Source of the DNA: Natronobeatus ordinarius
Lineage (GTDB): Archaea > Halobacteriota > Halobacteria > Halobacteriales > Natrialbaceae
Length of the DNA stretch: 64,000 nucleotides
Assembly: GCF_024362485.1 (NCBI RefSeq)
Contig: NZ_CP101456.1
Coordinates: 3,100,001-3,164,000 of the forward strand
Direction of reading: 5' to 3'
Positions 16,756 to 26,787 of the stretch are shown here, piece after piece. The translations under genes and the position numbers were made by a program. How positions within the stretch are numbered: the stretch's first letter is position 1; the number at the start of each line of letters is the position of its first letter. The notes beneath the pieces were generated by a model. That model did not search any database and had not been told where the DNA came from. It saw only the letters and a list, made by a program, of their open reading frames with translations.

Positions 16756-17478
16756 ATGGGACGCAGAATTCAGGGCCAACGACGCGGACGCGGCACGCCC
16801 ACGTTCCGGGCGCCAAGCCACCGCTACAAGGCGAAGCTCGACCACCGGAAAGAAGGAGACGACGACGTCGTCTCCGGCACGGTCGTCGACATCGAACACG
16901 ATCCCGCGCGCTCGGCGCCGGTCGCCGCCGTCGAGTTCGAGGACGGCGATCAGCGTCTCGTCCTCGCACCCGAGGGTATCACAGTGGGCGAAGAGATCCA
17001 GGTCGGCGTCTCCGCGGAGATCAAGCCGGGCAACACGCTCCCGCTCGCGGAGATCCCCGAAGGAGTACCGGTCTGCAACGTCGAATCGAAGCCGGGTGAC
17101 GGCGGTAAGTTCGCCCGCGCCTCCGGCGTCAACGCAGACCTGATCACCCACGACCGCGACGCCGCGGTCGTCCAGTTGCCCAGCGGCGAGGTCAAACGCC
17201 TCGACCCGCAGTGTCGGGCAACGATCGGCGTCGTCGCCGGCGGTGGGCGGACGGAGAAGCCGTTCGTCAAAGCCGGCAAAAAGTACCACAAGATGCGCGC
17301 ACGAGGTACGAAGTACCCACGCGTCCGTGGGGTCGCGATGAACGCCGTCGACCACCCCTTCGGTGGCGGTGGCCGCCAGCACCCCGGTCGCCCCAAGTCC
17401 GTCTCGCGGGACGCCCCGCCGGGACGGAAGGTGGGTGACATCGCTTCGCGCCGAACCGGCCGAGGTGGGAACAAATGA
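16756..17478 (+). CDS. rpl2: 50S ribosomal protein uL2
   Basis: 240 residues, archaeal length. [20 protein letters not shown] at the start and the [20 protein letters not shown] signature, with the histidine close to the peptidyl transferase centre, are intact. Overlaps rps19 by 4 nt. Confidence 0.99.
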   Translation: MGRRIQGQRRGRGTPTFRAPSHRYKAKLDHRKEGDDDVVSGTVVDIEHDPARSAPVAAVEFEDGDQRLVLAPEGITVGEEIQVGVSAEIKPGNTLPLAEIPEGVPVCNVESKPGDGGKFARASGVNADLITHDRDAAVVQLPSGEVKRLDPQCRATIGVVAGGGRTEKPFVKAGKKYHKMRARGTKYPRVRGVAMNAVDHPFGGGGRQHPGRPKSVSRDAPPGRKVGDIASRRTGRGGNK

Positions 17479-17900
17479 GCCAAGAGTACAGAACCGGCCG
17501 CGAGGGTGAGGAGTTCACCTACCGCGGCCACACGCTTGAGGAGCTGCAGGAGATGGAGCTCGAGGACGTCGCGGAACTGCTCCCCGCACGGAAGCGGCGA
17601 AGTATCGTACGCGGACTCGACGAGGAGCAACAGAAGCTGCTCGAGAAAGCCCGCGAGAAAGACGAGCAGGAGACTGCAAACTCGCCGATCCGGACGCATC
17701 TGCGCGACATGCCGGTGCTGCCGGAGTTCGTTGGACTCACGTTCGCCGTCTACAGCGGCCAGGAGTTCGGCCGCGTCCGAGTAGAGCCCGAGATGATCGG
17801 CCACTATCTCGGCGAGTTCCAGCTGACACGCAACTCCGTCGAACACGGACAGGCGGGGATCGGTGCCACTCGCTCGTCGAAGTTCGTCCCACTGAAGTGA
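17475..17900 (+). CDS. rps19: 30S ribosomal protein uS19
   Basis: 141 residues with the archaeal N-terminal extension ([26 protein letters not shown]). The rRNA-binding C-terminus contains [24 protein letters not shown] and ends FVPLK. Overlaps rpl2 by 4 nt. Confidence 0.99.
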   Translation: MSQEYRTGREGEEFTYRGHTLEELQEMELEDVAELLPARKRRSIVRGLDEEQQKLLEKAREKDEQETANSPIRTHLRDMPVLPEFVGLTFAVYSGQEFGRVRVEPEMIGHYLGEFQLTRNSVEHGQAGIGATRSSKFVPLK

Positions 17901-17907
17901 TCCACGT

Positions 17908-18384
17908 ATGGGAATCAACTACTCGGTCGACGCGGACCCGGACACCACCGCGAGAGCGATGCTCCGGGAGCGTCACATGAGTCACAAGCACAGCAAAGAG
18001 ATCGCCCGCGAGATCAAGGGCAAGCGCGTCGACGAGGCCCAGGAGTACCTCGAGGCGGTCATCGCCGGCGAGCGATCGCTCCCCCTCAAGTCGCACAACA
18101 CCGGTGCGGGCCACCGCTCGGACATCGACGGCTGGGACGCCGGCGGCTACCCGACGAAAGCCTCCGAAGCGTTCCTCGACTTGCTCGAGAACGTCGCTGC
18201 CAACGCGGAGAACCAGGGCTTCGACGGTGAGGCGATGGAGATCGTCCACTGCGCCGCCCACAAGGTCGGCGAGTCGATCGGCCGCAAGCCCCGCGCGATG
18301 GGGCGGGCGACGGCGTGGAACACGCCGCAGGTCGACGTCGAGATCGTCGTCGAAGAACCCGAAGACGAGGAGGGAGATAACTGA
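17908..18384 (+). CDS. rpl22: 50S ribosomal protein uL22
   Basis: 158 residues. Begins MGINYSVDADPDTTARAML and carries AHKVGESIGRKPRAMGRATAWN, the archaeal version of the beta-hairpin that lines the exit tunnel. Its TGA overlaps the rps3 ATG by one base. Confidence 0.99.
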   Translation: MGINYSVDADPDTTARAMLRERHMSHKHSKEIAREIKGKRVDEAQEYLEAVIAGERSLPLKSHNTGAGHRSDIDGWDAGGYPTKASEAFLDLLENVAANAENQGFDGEAMEIVHCAAHKVGESIGRKPRAMGRATAWNTPQVDVEIVVEEPEDEEGDN

Positions 18385-19334
18385 TGGCAGACGAACACCA
18401 GTTCATCGAAAACGGCCTGCAGCGCTCGCAGATCGACGAGTTCTTCGCCGAAGAGCTCGGTCGAGCGGGCTATGGCGGGATGGAAGTCGCGAAGACGCCG
18501 ATGGGGACGCAGATCGTCCTCAAAGCCGAGAAGCCCGGTATGGTCATCGGCAAGGGCGGTGAGAACATCCGGAAAGTGACCCGCGCACTCGAGGAGCAGT
18601 TCAACCTCGACGACCCCCAGATCGACGTTCAGGAGGTCGACGAACCCGACCTCAACGCGCGGATCGTCGCCGACCGGCTGGCCAACGCGCTCGAGCGCGG
18701 CTGGTACTTCCGGAAGGCCGGTCACACGACGATCGACCGGATCATGGACGCTGGCGCGCTGGGCGCCGAGATCGTCCTCGCCGGGAAGGTCACGGGCGCG
18801 CGTTCGCGCGTCGAGAAGTTCAACCGTGGCTACATCAAGCACAACGGCGAACCCGCCGAGGAGATCGTTGATCACGGCCAGGGCGTCGCCGTCATGAAGC
18901 TCGGCACGATCGGCGTGACGGTCAAGATCATCCCGCCGGGAGCCGAGCTCCCCGACGACTTCCGCATCCACGAGGATCTCGATCCCGAAGAGGTCGTCCC
19001 CGAGGCCGTCGAGGCCAACGAAGGCGTCGAGGAACTGCTCGAGGCCGAACCCGAGGAAGCCGACGAGCCCGAAGCCGAGGAGGCTGAAGCCGACGTCGAG
19101 GCCGAAGAAGCGCCCGAACTCGACGAAGAGGTCGTCGAGGAGGTCATCGAAGAGGAAGTCGCCGCTGACGAAGCGGAAGCAGACGCCGACGCTGACGCGG
19201 AAGCAGATGCCGACGCGGAGGCCGAGGAAGACCTCGAGGAACTCGAGGAGGACGTCGAGGCCGAAGCCGAGGAGCTCCTCGAGGAGATGGAAGCCGAAGA
19301 CGAGGACGAAGCCGACGAGGGAGGTGACGCCTGA
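18384..19334 (+). CDS. rps3: 30S ribosomal protein uS3 with long acidic tail
   Basis: 316 residues. The core to about 205 includes the KH domain with the GxxG loop in MVIGKGGENIRKVTRAL. The last 100 or so residues are almost entirely Glu, Asp and Ala, an acidic extension typical of haloarchaeal S3, and longer here than the bacterial protein. Stop and rpl29 start overlap (TGATG). Confidence 0.99.
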   Translation: MADEHQFIENGLQRSQIDEFFAEELGRAGYGGMEVAKTPMGTQIVLKAEKPGMVIGKGGENIRKVTRALEEQFNLDDPQIDVQEVDEPDLNARIVADRLANALERGWYFRKAGHTTIDRIMDAGALGAEIVLAGKVTGARSRVEKFNRGYIKHNGEPAEEIVDHGQGVAVMKLGTIGVTVKIIPPGAELPDDFRIHEDLDPEEVVPEAVEANEGVEELLEAEPEEADEPEAEEAEADVEAEEAPELDEEVVEEVIEEEVAADEAEADADADAEADADAEAEEDLEELEEDVEAEAEELLEEMEAEDEDEADEGGDA

Positions 19335-19558
19335 TGGCGATCTTGCACGTCGAGGAGATGCGCGACATGACGCCCGCCGAGCGCGAGGTCGAACTCGAGG
19401 AGCTCGAGACGGAGCTGCTGAACGCGAAGTCCGTGCTGGCCGCCGGTGGTGCCCCGGAGAACCCGGGCGAAATCGGCGAGCTCAAGCGGACGATCGCGCG
19501 GCTCAAGACGGTTCAGCGGGAAGAGGGCGATCTGGACGACGCCCAAGACGAAGCATAG
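19334..19558 (+). CDS. rpl29: 50S ribosomal protein uL29
   Basis: 74 residues. The helical pair EMRDMTPAEREVELEELETELLNAKSV and GEIGELKRTIARLKTVQREE is the L29 fold. Overlaps rps3 by one base; rnp1 starts 4 nt after. Confidence 0.98.
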   Translation: MAILHVEEMRDMTPAEREVELEELETELLNAKSVLAAGGAPENPGEIGELKRTIARLKTVQREEGDLDDAQDEA

Positions 19559-19562
19559 AACG

Positions 19563-19961
19563 ATGGCACTGACACCCGAGACCCTGCCGCGACACGAACT
19601 CAACGGCCTGCCGGTCCGCGTCGTCGAGAGCGACGACCCCGGCCGGGTCGGCCTCGAGGGGCGCGTCGTCATCGAGACGACGAACACCCTCCACATCGCG
19701 GCTCGTGACGACGGCGAGGTTCGGGTGGTCCAGGTGCCGAAATCGGGCTCAGTATTCGAGTTCGCGATCACAGATGACGCCGCCGGTCTCGAGAAGGGAT
19801 CGGGGACTGCGTCCAAACTGGCCGACACTCAACCCTCGACGTCAGACGACTTCGAGGACCGGGCTGGCGAGGACGTAGCCTACGTTACGGTCGATGGATC
19901 GCGACTGCTCTCACGACCCGCCCGACGGACGGAAACAAGTGGTGATTCACCATGGCAATAG
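19563..19961 (+). CDS. rnp1: ribonuclease P protein component 1 (Rpp29/Pop4 type)
   Basis: 132 residues. The Sm-like core contains [36 protein letters not shown] and [13 protein letters not shown]. Subunit of archaeal RNase P, which trims tRNA 5' ends. The C-terminal part (about 75-132) is longer and less conserved than the family core. It overlaps rps17 by 10 nt, the standard archaeal location between L29 and S17. Confidence 0.95.
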   Translation: MALTPETLPRHELNGLPVRVVESDDPGRVGLEGRVVIETTNTLHIAARDDGEVRVVQVPKSGSVFEFAITDDAAGLEKGSGTASKLADTQPSTSDDFEDRAGEDVAYVTVDGSRLLSRPARRTETSGDSPWQ

Positions 19962-20401
19962 GACTAGACGTTGACACCCCTCCGGAACCAGAAGAGCCGG
20001 AGGAATACGACTACGAGAAGTGTCCGTTCTACGGCGAGCTTCCCGTTCGAGGTCAGATCCTCGAGGGACTCGTCGTCTCGACGGACATGGACAAGACCGT
20101 AGTCGTCGAGCGAGAGTACGACGTGACGGTACCCAAATACGACCGTCAGATGAAACGTCGCTCGCGCATTCCGGCACACGTGCCGGGCGTGCTCGAGCCG
20201 CTCTCGGTCGGTGACACGGTCAAGATCGCAGAGACCCGACCACTGTCGAAGACGAAATCGCACGTGGTCGTCGAAGTAACCGAAGAAGCGACCGCCGAGG
20301 ACGTCGCCGAGCTTACCGGTCAGGCCGAGCCTGAGCCGGAGCTCTCGGCTGAGGACCTCGCGGCCGGTGGCGACGAAGACGCAGACGCGGGTGAGCAGTG
20401 A
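19952..20401 (+). CDS. rps17: 30S ribosomal protein uS17
   Basis: 149 residues. The OB-fold core has [32 protein letters not shown] and [21 protein letters not shown]. It adds an acidic C-terminal tail of about 30 residues beyond the usual archaeal length. The stop overlaps the rpl14 start by one base. Confidence 0.99.
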   Translation: MAIGLDVDTPPEPEEPEEYDYEKCPFYGELPVRGQILEGLVVSTDMDKTVVVEREYDVTVPKYDRQMKRRSRIPAHVPGVLEPLSVGDTVKIAETRPLSKTKSHVVVEVTEEATAEDVAELTGQAEPEPELSAEDLAAGGDEDADAGEQ

Positions 20402-20799
20402 TGGAGGCGATCAAAGCCGACGTCACGCAAGGGCTCGTCAAGGGCTCGCTCGTCACGTGTGCCGACAACACGGGCGCACGCGAGCTGAAGGTCATCAGCG
20501 TCTCGGGCTACCACGGCACCAAGAACCGCCAGCCGAAGGCGGGACTCGGTGACAAGGTGACCGTCTCGGTCACCAAAGGGACTCCCGAGATGCGCCGACA
20601 GGTCCTCGAGGCCGTCGTCGTCCGCCAGCGACAGACGATTCGCCGGCCGGATGGCACGCGCGTGAAGTTCGAGGACAACGCGGCGGTCATCATCGACGAG
20701 AACGAAGAGGCCCGCGGAACGGAGATCAAGGGCCCGATCGCCCGCGAAGTCGCAGAGCGCTTCGGAGCAATCGCGAGCACAGCCACGATGATCGTATGA
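20401..20799 (+). CDS. rpl14: 50S ribosomal protein uL14
   Basis: 132 residues. [33 protein letters not shown] and the C-terminal [19 protein letters not shown] are family landmarks. The ATG at 20401 is chosen over the in-frame GTG just before it because it overlaps the rps17 stop. Confidence 0.99.
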   Translation: MEAIKADVTQGLVKGSLVTCADNTGARELKVISVSGYHGTKNRQPKAGLGDKVTVSVTKGTPEMRRQVLEAVVVRQRQTIRRPDGTRVKFEDNAAVIIDENEEARGTEIKGPIAREVAERFGAIASTATMIV

Positions 20800-21152
20800 G
20801 CAGACAACCACGCAAACAGCGAAACGAAACGGAGCGTGCCCCGCTGCACCAGCGACACGCACAGCTTCACGCGACCCTCTCTGAGGAGCTTCGCGAGGAG
20901 TACGACACTCGCCGGACCCGCGTCAACGTGGGCGACACCGTCGAGGTCATGCGCGGCGACCACGCCGGGCACGAAGGCGAGGTGCTCCGGACGATCCTCA
21001 AAGACGGCGTCATCCACGTCGAGGGGGTCACGGTCGAGACGGCCGACGGCGAAGAGGTGCCGCGGCCAACCTACCCGTCGAACGTCCGGATCACGGCGCT
21101 CGACCTCGAGGACGAGCGACGCGAGGCACGCCTCGAAGGTGATAACGAATGA
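20796..21152 (+). CDS. rpl24: 50S ribosomal protein uL24
   Basis: 118 residues. The KOW motif is in [20 protein letters not shown], with the archaeal/eukaryotic L26-like N-terminus [20 protein letters not shown]. Overlaps rpl14 and rps4e by 4 nt each. Confidence 0.99.
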   Translation: MSRQPRKQRNETERAPLHQRHAQLHATLSEELREEYDTRRTRVNVGDTVEVMRGDHAGHEGEVLRTILKDGVIHVEGVTVETADGEEVPRPTYPSNVRITALDLEDERREARLEGDNE

Positions 21153-21865
21153 GCAACCACCAGAAACGACTCTCGGTACCGAAGTCCTGGCCGGTCGAGC
21201 GCAAGACCGACACGTTCACCGTCAAGGCCCGCGCGGGCCCCCACGGCGAGGACGGCGTCCCGCTGCTAATCTTGCTTCGGGACGTGCTGGGCTACGTCGA
21301 CTCCCGAAAAGAAGCGCGCTACGCGCTCAGCCAGGACGCAATCCTGGTCAACGGCGACCCGATCAACGACGAGGGACGCCCGATCGGGATGTTCGACATC
21401 GTCGCGTTCCCCCAGCGTGAGGAGTACTACCGCGTCTTCCCCGACGAGGGCGGACGCCTCTCGCTGACACCGATCGACGCCGACGCGGCCGGAAGCCGCC
21501 TCGGCAAGGTCGCGGGCAAGCGCCAGGTCCAGGGTGGGAACACCCAGCTGTCGCTACACGACGGAACGAACGTCGTCGTCGACTCCGACGAGTACAGCAC
21601 GAACGACTCGATCGTCGTCGACAACGAAACCAAAGAGATCGTCGCCCACTTCCCGTACGAAGAGGGCGAACTCGTGACCGCCGTCCGCGGTAACCACGGC
21701 GGTAAGATCGGCTCGCTCGAGGAGATCGAGGTCACCTACGGCAGCGGCTCGAACATCGTCACCGTCGAGACGCTCGACGGCGAGGAGACGTTCGAGACCG
21801 TCGAGGAGTACGTCGTCGTCATCGACGAGAACTTCATCGGAGATGAGGGAGGTGACGACGAATGA
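21149..21865 (+). CDS. rps4e: 30S ribosomal protein eS4
   Basis: 238 residues, archaeal/eukaryotic-type S4e. S4-like RNA-binding motif in [20 protein letters not shown], central domain [15 protein letters not shown], and C-terminal KOW-like [12 protein letters not shown]. Overlaps rpl24 and rpl5 by 4 nt. Confidence 0.99.
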   Translation: MSNHQKRLSVPKSWPVERKTDTFTVKARAGPHGEDGVPLLILLRDVLGYVDSRKEARYALSQDAILVNGDPINDEGRPIGMFDIVAFPQREEYYRVFPDEGGRLSLTPIDADAAGSRLGKVAGKRQVQGGNTQLSLHDGTNVVVDSDEYSTNDSIVVDNETKEIVAHFPYEEGELVTAVRGNHGGKIGSLEEIEVTYGSGSNIVTVETLDGEETFETVEEYVVVIDENFIGDEGGDDE

Positions 21866-22386
21866 GCGAGGCCGAGTTCCACGAGATGCGCGAACCCCGC
21901 GTCGAGAAGGTCGTCGTCCACATGGGCGTCGGCCGCGGTGGCCGCGACCTCGGTCACGCCGAGGACATCATCGAGGACGTCACCGGCCAGCAGAGCGTCC
22001 GCACGCAGGCCAAACGGACCGAGCCGGACTTCGGCATCCGCCAGGGCGACCCGATCGGTACGAAGGTCACCCTCCGTGGCGAGGACGCCGAGTCGTTCCT
22101 CGAGACCGCGCTGCCGCTCGCGGAGCTCTCGTCGACGCAGTTCGACGAGACGGGCAACTTCAGCTTCGGCGTCGAGGAACACACCGAGTTCCCGAGCCAG
22201 GAGTACGACCCGACCGTCGGGATCTACGGGATGGACGTCACCGTCAACCTGGTGCGTCCGGGCTACCGCGTCGCGAAACGCGATAAGGCCAGCCAGACGA
22301 TTCCGTCGAGACACCGACTCACACCGGAGGACGCCATCGCGTTCCTCGAGTCGAACTTCGACGTCGAGGTGACCGAGGATGAGTGA
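21862..22386 (+). CDS. rpl5: 50S ribosomal protein uL5
   Basis: 174 residues. [38 protein letters not shown] and [20 protein letters not shown] are characteristic. Binds 5S rRNA. The 3' end overlaps rps14 by 8 nt. Confidence 0.99.
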   Translation: MSEAEFHEMREPRVEKVVVHMGVGRGGRDLGHAEDIIEDVTGQQSVRTQAKRTEPDFGIRQGDPIGTKVTLRGEDAESFLETALPLAELSSTQFDETGNFSFGVEEHTEFPSQEYDPTVGIYGMDVTVNLVRPGYRVAKRDKASQTIPSRHRLTPEDAIAFLESNFDVEVTEDE

Positions 22387-22543
22387 AAGCGAGAACGAGA
22401 CGGGTGAGGTCGCGACGGGGCAGACCGAAGCGTGCCCACGCTGTGGCCGCAAACAGGGGCTGGTCGGCAAGTACGACATCAACCTCTGTCGGCAGTGTTT
22501 CCGCGAGATCGCCCGCGACATGGGATTCAAGAAGTACAAATGA
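22379..22543 (+). CDS. rps14: 30S ribosomal protein uS14, zinc-binding type
   Basis: Only 54 residues, so easily missed. The zinc site is CPRC...CRQC (C-x2-C, 18 residues, C-x2-C). It ends [14 protein letters not shown], the invariant S14 C-terminus. Placed between L5 and S8 as in other archaea, overlapping both. Confidence 0.98.
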   Translation: MSESENETGEVATGQTEACPRCGRKQGLVGKYDINLCRQCFREIARDMGFKKYK

Positions 22544-22932
22544 CCGGAAACGACCCACTCAGCAACGCACTCTCGGGGATCGACAACGCCGAGAGCGTGG
22601 GGCATCTCAGCCACGAGGTAACGCCCGCCTCGAACGAGATCGGCAGCGTACTCGAGGTCTTCTACGACCGCGGGTACATCGACGGCTTCGAGTTCGTCGA
22701 CGACGGTAAAGCCGGTCGGTTCGAGGTCGAACTGAAAGGAGCGATCAACGAGTGTGGCCCCGTGAAGCCACGTTACTCGGCCAAAGCCGACGAGTTCGAG
22801 AAGTGGGAGAAGCGATACCTCCCCGCTCGGGACTTCGGCGCGCTCGTCGTCACGACGAGCAGTGGCATCATGAGCCACTACGAGGCCAGAGAGCAGGGCA
22901 TCGGGGGCCAGGTGATCGCGTACGTCTACTAA
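22540..22932 (+). CDS. rps8: 30S ribosomal protein uS8
   Basis: 130 residues. Starts [18 protein letters not shown] and contains [20 protein letters not shown]. The C-terminal [20 protein letters not shown] is the 16S-binding signature. ATG overlaps the rps14 stop. Confidence 0.99.
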   Translation: MTGNDPLSNALSGIDNAESVGHLSHEVTPASNEIGSVLEVFYDRGYIDGFEFVDDGKAGRFEVELKGAINECGPVKPRYSAKADEFEKWEKRYLPARDFGALVVTTSSGIMSHYEAREQGIGGQVIAYVY

Positions 22933-22934
22933 CG

Positions 22935-23468
22935 ATGAGAGTAGCACTGGAAATCCCCGACGAGGTAACCGCCGAAGTCGACCACCTCGACCTGACCGTT
23001 GAGGGACCGAACGGCGCCGTCACGCGCCGCCTCTGGTACCCGAACGTCTCAGTCGAGGTCGAAGACGACCACGTGGTGATCGAGAGCGACGTCGAGAACG
23101 CGAAGACCAACTCGACCGTCGGCACGTTCGAGAGCCACGTCGAGAACGCGTTCCACGGCGTGACCGAGGGCTGGGAGTACGAGATGGGAGTCTTTTACTC
23201 TCACTTCCCGATGCAGGTCCGCGTGGAGGGCGACGAGGTCGTCATCGAGAACTTCCTCGGCGAGAAAGCACCGCGACGAACGACTATCCACGGTGACACG
23301 GACGTCTCCGTCGACGGCGAGACCGTAACCCTGTCCGGTCCCAACAAGGACGACGTCGGACAGACCGCCGCCGACATCGAACAGCTGACCAAGGTGAAAG
23401 GCAAGGACACCCGCGTCTTCCAGGACGGCGTCTACATCACCGCCAAACCCGCCAACGGAGGTGCCTGA
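22935..23468 (+). CDS. rpl6: 50S ribosomal protein uL6
   Basis: 177 residues of two L6 repeats. The first starts MRVALEIPDEVTAEVDHLDL and the second has the signature HFPMQVRVEGDEVVIENFLG. Placed 2 nt after rps8. Confidence 0.99.
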   Translation: MRVALEIPDEVTAEVDHLDLTVEGPNGAVTRRLWYPNVSVEVEDDHVVIESDVENAKTNSTVGTFESHVENAFHGVTEGWEYEMGVFYSHFPMQVRVEGDEVVIENFLGEKAPRRTTIHGDTDVSVDGETVTLSGPNKDDVGQTAADIEQLTKVKGKDTRVFQDGVYITAKPANGGA

Positions 23469-23471
23469 TAG

Positions 23472-24218
23472 ATGGCAGACGAAGAACAGCAAGCCCAGGA
23501 AGACGTCGACGCCGAGGACGACGGTCCAGAAGAGCTCGAGGACATCAGCGGCGTCGGCTCGAGCAAAGCCGAGGCGCTTCGCGAGGCCGGCTACGAGTCC
23601 GTCACGGACGTCAGAGAGGCCTCACAGGACGACCTCGCCGAGGTCGACGGCATCGGGATGGCACTGGCCGCCCGTATCAAAGCCGACGTCGGTGACCTCG
23701 AGGTCACCGAAGAGGCCGAAGCCGAGATCGAAGACGAAGCCGCCGAGGAGGAAGCAGAGCCGGCCGAAGACGTCGAAACGGAGCTCCAGCCGCGTGGACT
23801 CGTCGAGAAGACGCCGGAGCTCACCGACGACGAACAGCGGCTGCTCGCCCGCCGCAAGCGCGAGGGCAAGCCACAGTTCAACCGGCAGGACTACCACAAG
23901 AAAAAGCGCACGCCGGAATCGTGGCGTCGCCCCCGTGGTGGCCTCTCGAAGCAACGGCGCGGGATCAAAGGCAAGGGCCCGAAGGTCCAGGCCGGCTACC
24001 GCACGCCCACGACGGTGCGCGGGAAGCACCCGAGCGGCTTCGAGGAGGTTCGCGTCGAGAACGTCGACGACCTCGAGGACGTCGACGGCGACACGCAGGC
24101 GGTTCGAATCGGTTCGTCCGTCGGCGCTCGCAAGCGCGAGCGGATCGAAGAGGAGGCTGAAGCGGACGGGATTCGCGTCCTGAACCCGACCTACGTCGAA
24201 GTCGAGGTGGAGAAATGA
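23472..24218 (+). CDS. rpl32e: 50S ribosomal protein eL32 with N-terminal helix-hairpin-helix extension
   Basis: 248 residues, about twice the eukaryotic length. Residues about 20-75 form two helix-hairpin-helix motifs ([36 protein letters not shown]). An acidic linker follows, then the L32e core ([19 protein letters not shown] onward). The extension is a known haloarchaeal trait. Overlaps rpl19e by 4 nt. Confidence 0.97.
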   Translation: MADEEQQAQEDVDAEDDGPEELEDISGVGSSKAEALREAGYESVTDVREASQDDLAEVDGIGMALAARIKADVGDLEVTEEAEAEIEDEAAEEEAEPAEDVETELQPRGLVEKTPELTDDEQRLLARRKREGKPQFNRQDYHKKKRTPESWRRPRGGLSKQRRGIKGKGPKVQAGYRTPTTVRGKHPSGFEEVRVENVDDLEDVDGDTQAVRIGSSVGARKRERIEEEAEADGIRVLNPTYVEVEVEK

Positions 24219-24664
24219 CTGACCTGCGCGCACAGCGACGGCTCGCGGCGGACGTCTTAGACGTCGGGAAGAACCGCGTCTGGTTCGACCCCGACGCCCA
24301 GGGCGACATCGCGGCGGCCATCACGCGAGAGGAGATCCGCGACCTCGTTGAGGAGGGCCTGATTCAGGCCAAAGACGCCCGCGGTAACTCGCGTGGCCGC
24401 GCCCGCGAGCGCAACCAGAAACGCGCCTACGGTCACCGCAAGGGGCCGGGCACCCGGAAGGGGAAGAAAGGCGCACGGCAGAACGAGAAAGCACAGTGGC
24501 AACAGCAGATCCGTGCACAGCGACGGACGCTGCGGGAACTCCGCGACAAGGGCGAACTCACGCCCACGGAGTACCGCGAGCTCTACCGCAAGGCGAGCGG
24601 TGGCGAGTTCCGAAGCGTCCGGTACCTGTTGAACTACATCGACGACAACTACGGTGACCAATAA
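24215..24664 (+). CDS. rpl19e: 50S ribosomal protein eL19
   Basis: 149 residues. [20 protein letters not shown] at the start, then a very basic central helix ([20 protein letters not shown]) and the C-terminal [19 protein letters not shown]. Stop overlaps the rpl18 start by one base. Confidence 0.99.
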   Translation: MTDLRAQRRLAADVLDVGKNRVWFDPDAQGDIAAAITREEIRDLVEEGLIQAKDARGNSRGRARERNQKRAYGHRKGPGTRKGKKGARQNEKAQWQQQIRAQRRTLRELRDKGELTPTEYRELYRKASGGEFRSVRYLLNYIDDNYGDQ

Positions 24665-25209
24665 TGGCAACAGGACCACGATACAAGGTACCGATGCGTC
24701 GTCGCCGCGAGGTCCGGACGGACTACCATCAGAGGTTGCGCCTGCTGAAATCGGGCAAGCCCCGGCTGGTCGCTCGCAAGAGCAACAAGCACACTACGGC
24801 GCAGCTGATCGTCCCCGGACCCCAGGGCGACGAAACGCTCGCGAACGCACACTCGAGCGACCTCGAGGAGTACGGCTGGGAAGCCCCAACGGGTAACCTT
24901 CCAGCAGCGTACCTCACCGGCCTGCTGGCCGGCAAACGAGCGCTCGAGGCGGGCGTCGAGGAGGCCGTGCTGGATATCGGCCTCAACACGGCGACGCCCG
25001 GCAACAAGGTGTTCGCGGTACAGGAAGGAGCGATCGACGCGGGCGTCGAGATTCCGCACAACGACAGCGTCCTCGCAGACTGGTCGCGCACGCGCGGCGA
25101 GCACATCGCCGAGTACGCCGAACAGCTCGAGGAGCCGCTGTATGCGGACTTCGACGCCACGGAACTCCCCGAACACTTCGATGCGGTACGAGAGGCGATC
25201 CTAGAATGA
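24664..25209 (+). CDS. rpl18: 50S ribosomal protein uL18
   Basis: 181 residues of archaeal/eukaryotic L18 (L5-like). [39 protein letters not shown] and [18 protein letters not shown] are diagnostic. Binds 5S rRNA with L5. Overlaps rps5 by 4 nt. Confidence 0.99.
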   Translation: MATGPRYKVPMRRRREVRTDYHQRLRLLKSGKPRLVARKSNKHTTAQLIVPGPQGDETLANAHSSDLEEYGWEAPTGNLPAAYLTGLLAGKRALEAGVEEAVLDIGLNTATPGNKVFAVQEGAIDAGVEIPHNDSVLADWSRTRGEHIAEYAEQLEEPLYADFDATELPEHFDAVREAILE

Positions 25210-25844
25210 GTCGAAACGACTACGACGACGGCTGGCAGCCTGTCACCCGTCTCGGCACAATGGTACAGGAGGGCGAGATCGACACGATGCAGGCCGCCCT
25301 CGACTCGGGACTCCCGCTCAAAGAGCCCGAGATCGTCGACCAGCTCCTCCCCGGACTGGACGACGAGGTGCTGGACATCAACATGGTCCAGCGCATGACC
25401 GACTCCGGCCGCCGGGTCAAGTTCCGGTGTGTCGTCGCCGTCGGCAACCGCGACGGCTTCGTCGGCTACGCCGAGGGACGGGACGACCAGGTCGGCTCGG
25501 CCATCCAGAAGGCGATCGGCATCGCGAAGCTGAACATCATCCAGGTTCCCCGGGGCTCTGGCTCCTGGGAGGACCGCTCGGACCGACCCCACTCGCTGAC
25601 CCACCGGACGAAAGGGAAAGCAGGCTCGGTCGAAGTCGAGCTCATCCCGGCCCCCGAGGGCCTGGGCCTGGCCGCGAGCGACACCGTCCGCGCGGTGCTC
25701 GAGCTCGCCGGCATCGAGAACGCCTGGACGAAGAGCTTCGGCAACACCCGCACGACGGTCAATCTGGCGAAGGCGACGTTCAACGCACTCGAGAACGCCT
25801 CGCAGTCGCGCACGCCGGCCGCACGTGAGGTGGTCGAACAATGA
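25206..25844 (+). CDS. rps5: 30S ribosomal protein uS5
   Basis: 212 residues. The S5 double-stranded RNA-binding signature [20 protein letters not shown] and the C-terminal domain [19 protein letters not shown] are intact. Overlaps rpl18 and rpl30 by 4 nt. Confidence 0.99.
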   Translation: MSRNDYDDGWQPVTRLGTMVQEGEIDTMQAALDSGLPLKEPEIVDQLLPGLDDEVLDINMVQRMTDSGRRVKFRCVVAVGNRDGFVGYAEGRDDQVGSAIQKAIGIAKLNIIQVPRGSGSWEDRSDRPHSLTHRTKGKAGSVEVELIPAPEGLGLAASDTVRAVLELAGIENAWTKSFGNTRTTVNLAKATFNALENASQSRTPAAREVVEQ

Positions 25845-26308
25845 AAGCGATCGTCCAGCTGCGCGGTGAGGTGAACCGCTCGAGCGACGTTGACGATACG
25901 CTGTCGATGCTCAACATCCACAAGGTCAACCACGCGACGGTCGTCCCCGACACCGACGCCTACCGTGGGATGATCACGAAGGTCAACGACTTCGTCGCCT
26001 ACGGCGAACCCTCGGTGGAAGTGCTCGAGACGGTGCTCGCAAAGCGCGCCGAGCCCCTCGAGGGTCGACAGTCGGACGTCGACGAGGAGTGGCTCGCCGA
26101 GCACACCGACTACGACGACTTCGCCGAGTTAGCCGAGGCGCTGCTCGACGAGGAGACGACCCTGCGCGAGCAGGGACTGTCGCCGACGCTCCGCCTGCAC
26201 CCGCCACGTGGCGGTCACGAGGGTATCAAGCACCCGGCAATCGAAGGCGGCCAACTCGGAAAACATACAACGGAGGAGATTAACGACCTCCTAACGTCGA
26301 TGCGATAA
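25841..26308 (+). CDS. rpl30: 50S ribosomal protein uL30
   Basis: 155 residues, archaeal/eukaryotic L7-like. The ferredoxin-like core [20 protein letters not shown] and [20 protein letters not shown] are intact. It ends with the archaeal [20 protein letters not shown] segment. Confidence 0.99.
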   Translation: MKAIVQLRGEVNRSSDVDDTLSMLNIHKVNHATVVPDTDAYRGMITKVNDFVAYGEPSVEVLETVLAKRAEPLEGRQSDVDEEWLAEHTDYDDFAELAEALLDEETTLREQGLSPTLRLHPPRGGHEGIKHPAIEGGQLGKHTTEEINDLLTSMR

Positions 26309-26310
26309 TC

Positions 26311-26784
26311 ATGACGAGTAAGAAACGACGCCAGCGCGGCTCACGAACCCACGGCGGCGGCACGCACAAGAACCGCCGTGGTGCGGGCCACCGAGGTGGC
26401 CGCGGACGCGCAGGGCGCAGCAAACACGAGTTCCACAACTACGAACCGCGGAAGAAACACGGCTTCAAGCGTCCCCAGGGCATCCGCGAGGAGGTCCTCG
26501 AGGTAGACGTCAAGACGCTCGACGAGGACGCGATCCTCTACGCCGCCGACGGTCTCGCCGAAGAGACCGCCGACGGCTACGCGATCGACGTCCGTGACGT
26601 CGTCGAAGACGGCCACGAGGCCGACGTCGTGAAGGTGCTCGGCGGCGGCCAGGTGCGCAACGCACTCGAGGTCACCGCGGACGCCTTCACCGCGGCCGCC
26701 GAAGAGAAACTCGAGGACGCCGGCGGAGACGCGATCCTCACGGAGCGTGCCCAGGCCGACGCGAACGAACAGGACGAGGAGTAA
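26311..26784 (+). CDS. rpl15: 50S ribosomal protein uL15
   Basis: 157 residues. The Gly/His/Arg-rich N-terminus (RGSRTHGGGTHKNRRGAGHR) and C-terminal VKVLGGGQVRNALEVTADAF are typical. 2 nt after rpl30; secY begins 3 nt downstream. Confidence 0.98.
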   Translation: MTSKKRRQRGSRTHGGGTHKNRRGAGHRGGRGRAGRSKHEFHNYEPRKKHGFKRPQGIREEVLEVDVKTLDEDAILYAADGLAEETADGYAIDVRDVVEDGHEADVVKVLGGGQVRNALEVTADAFTAAAEEKLEDAGGDAILTERAQADANEQDEE

Positions 26785-26787
26785 ACT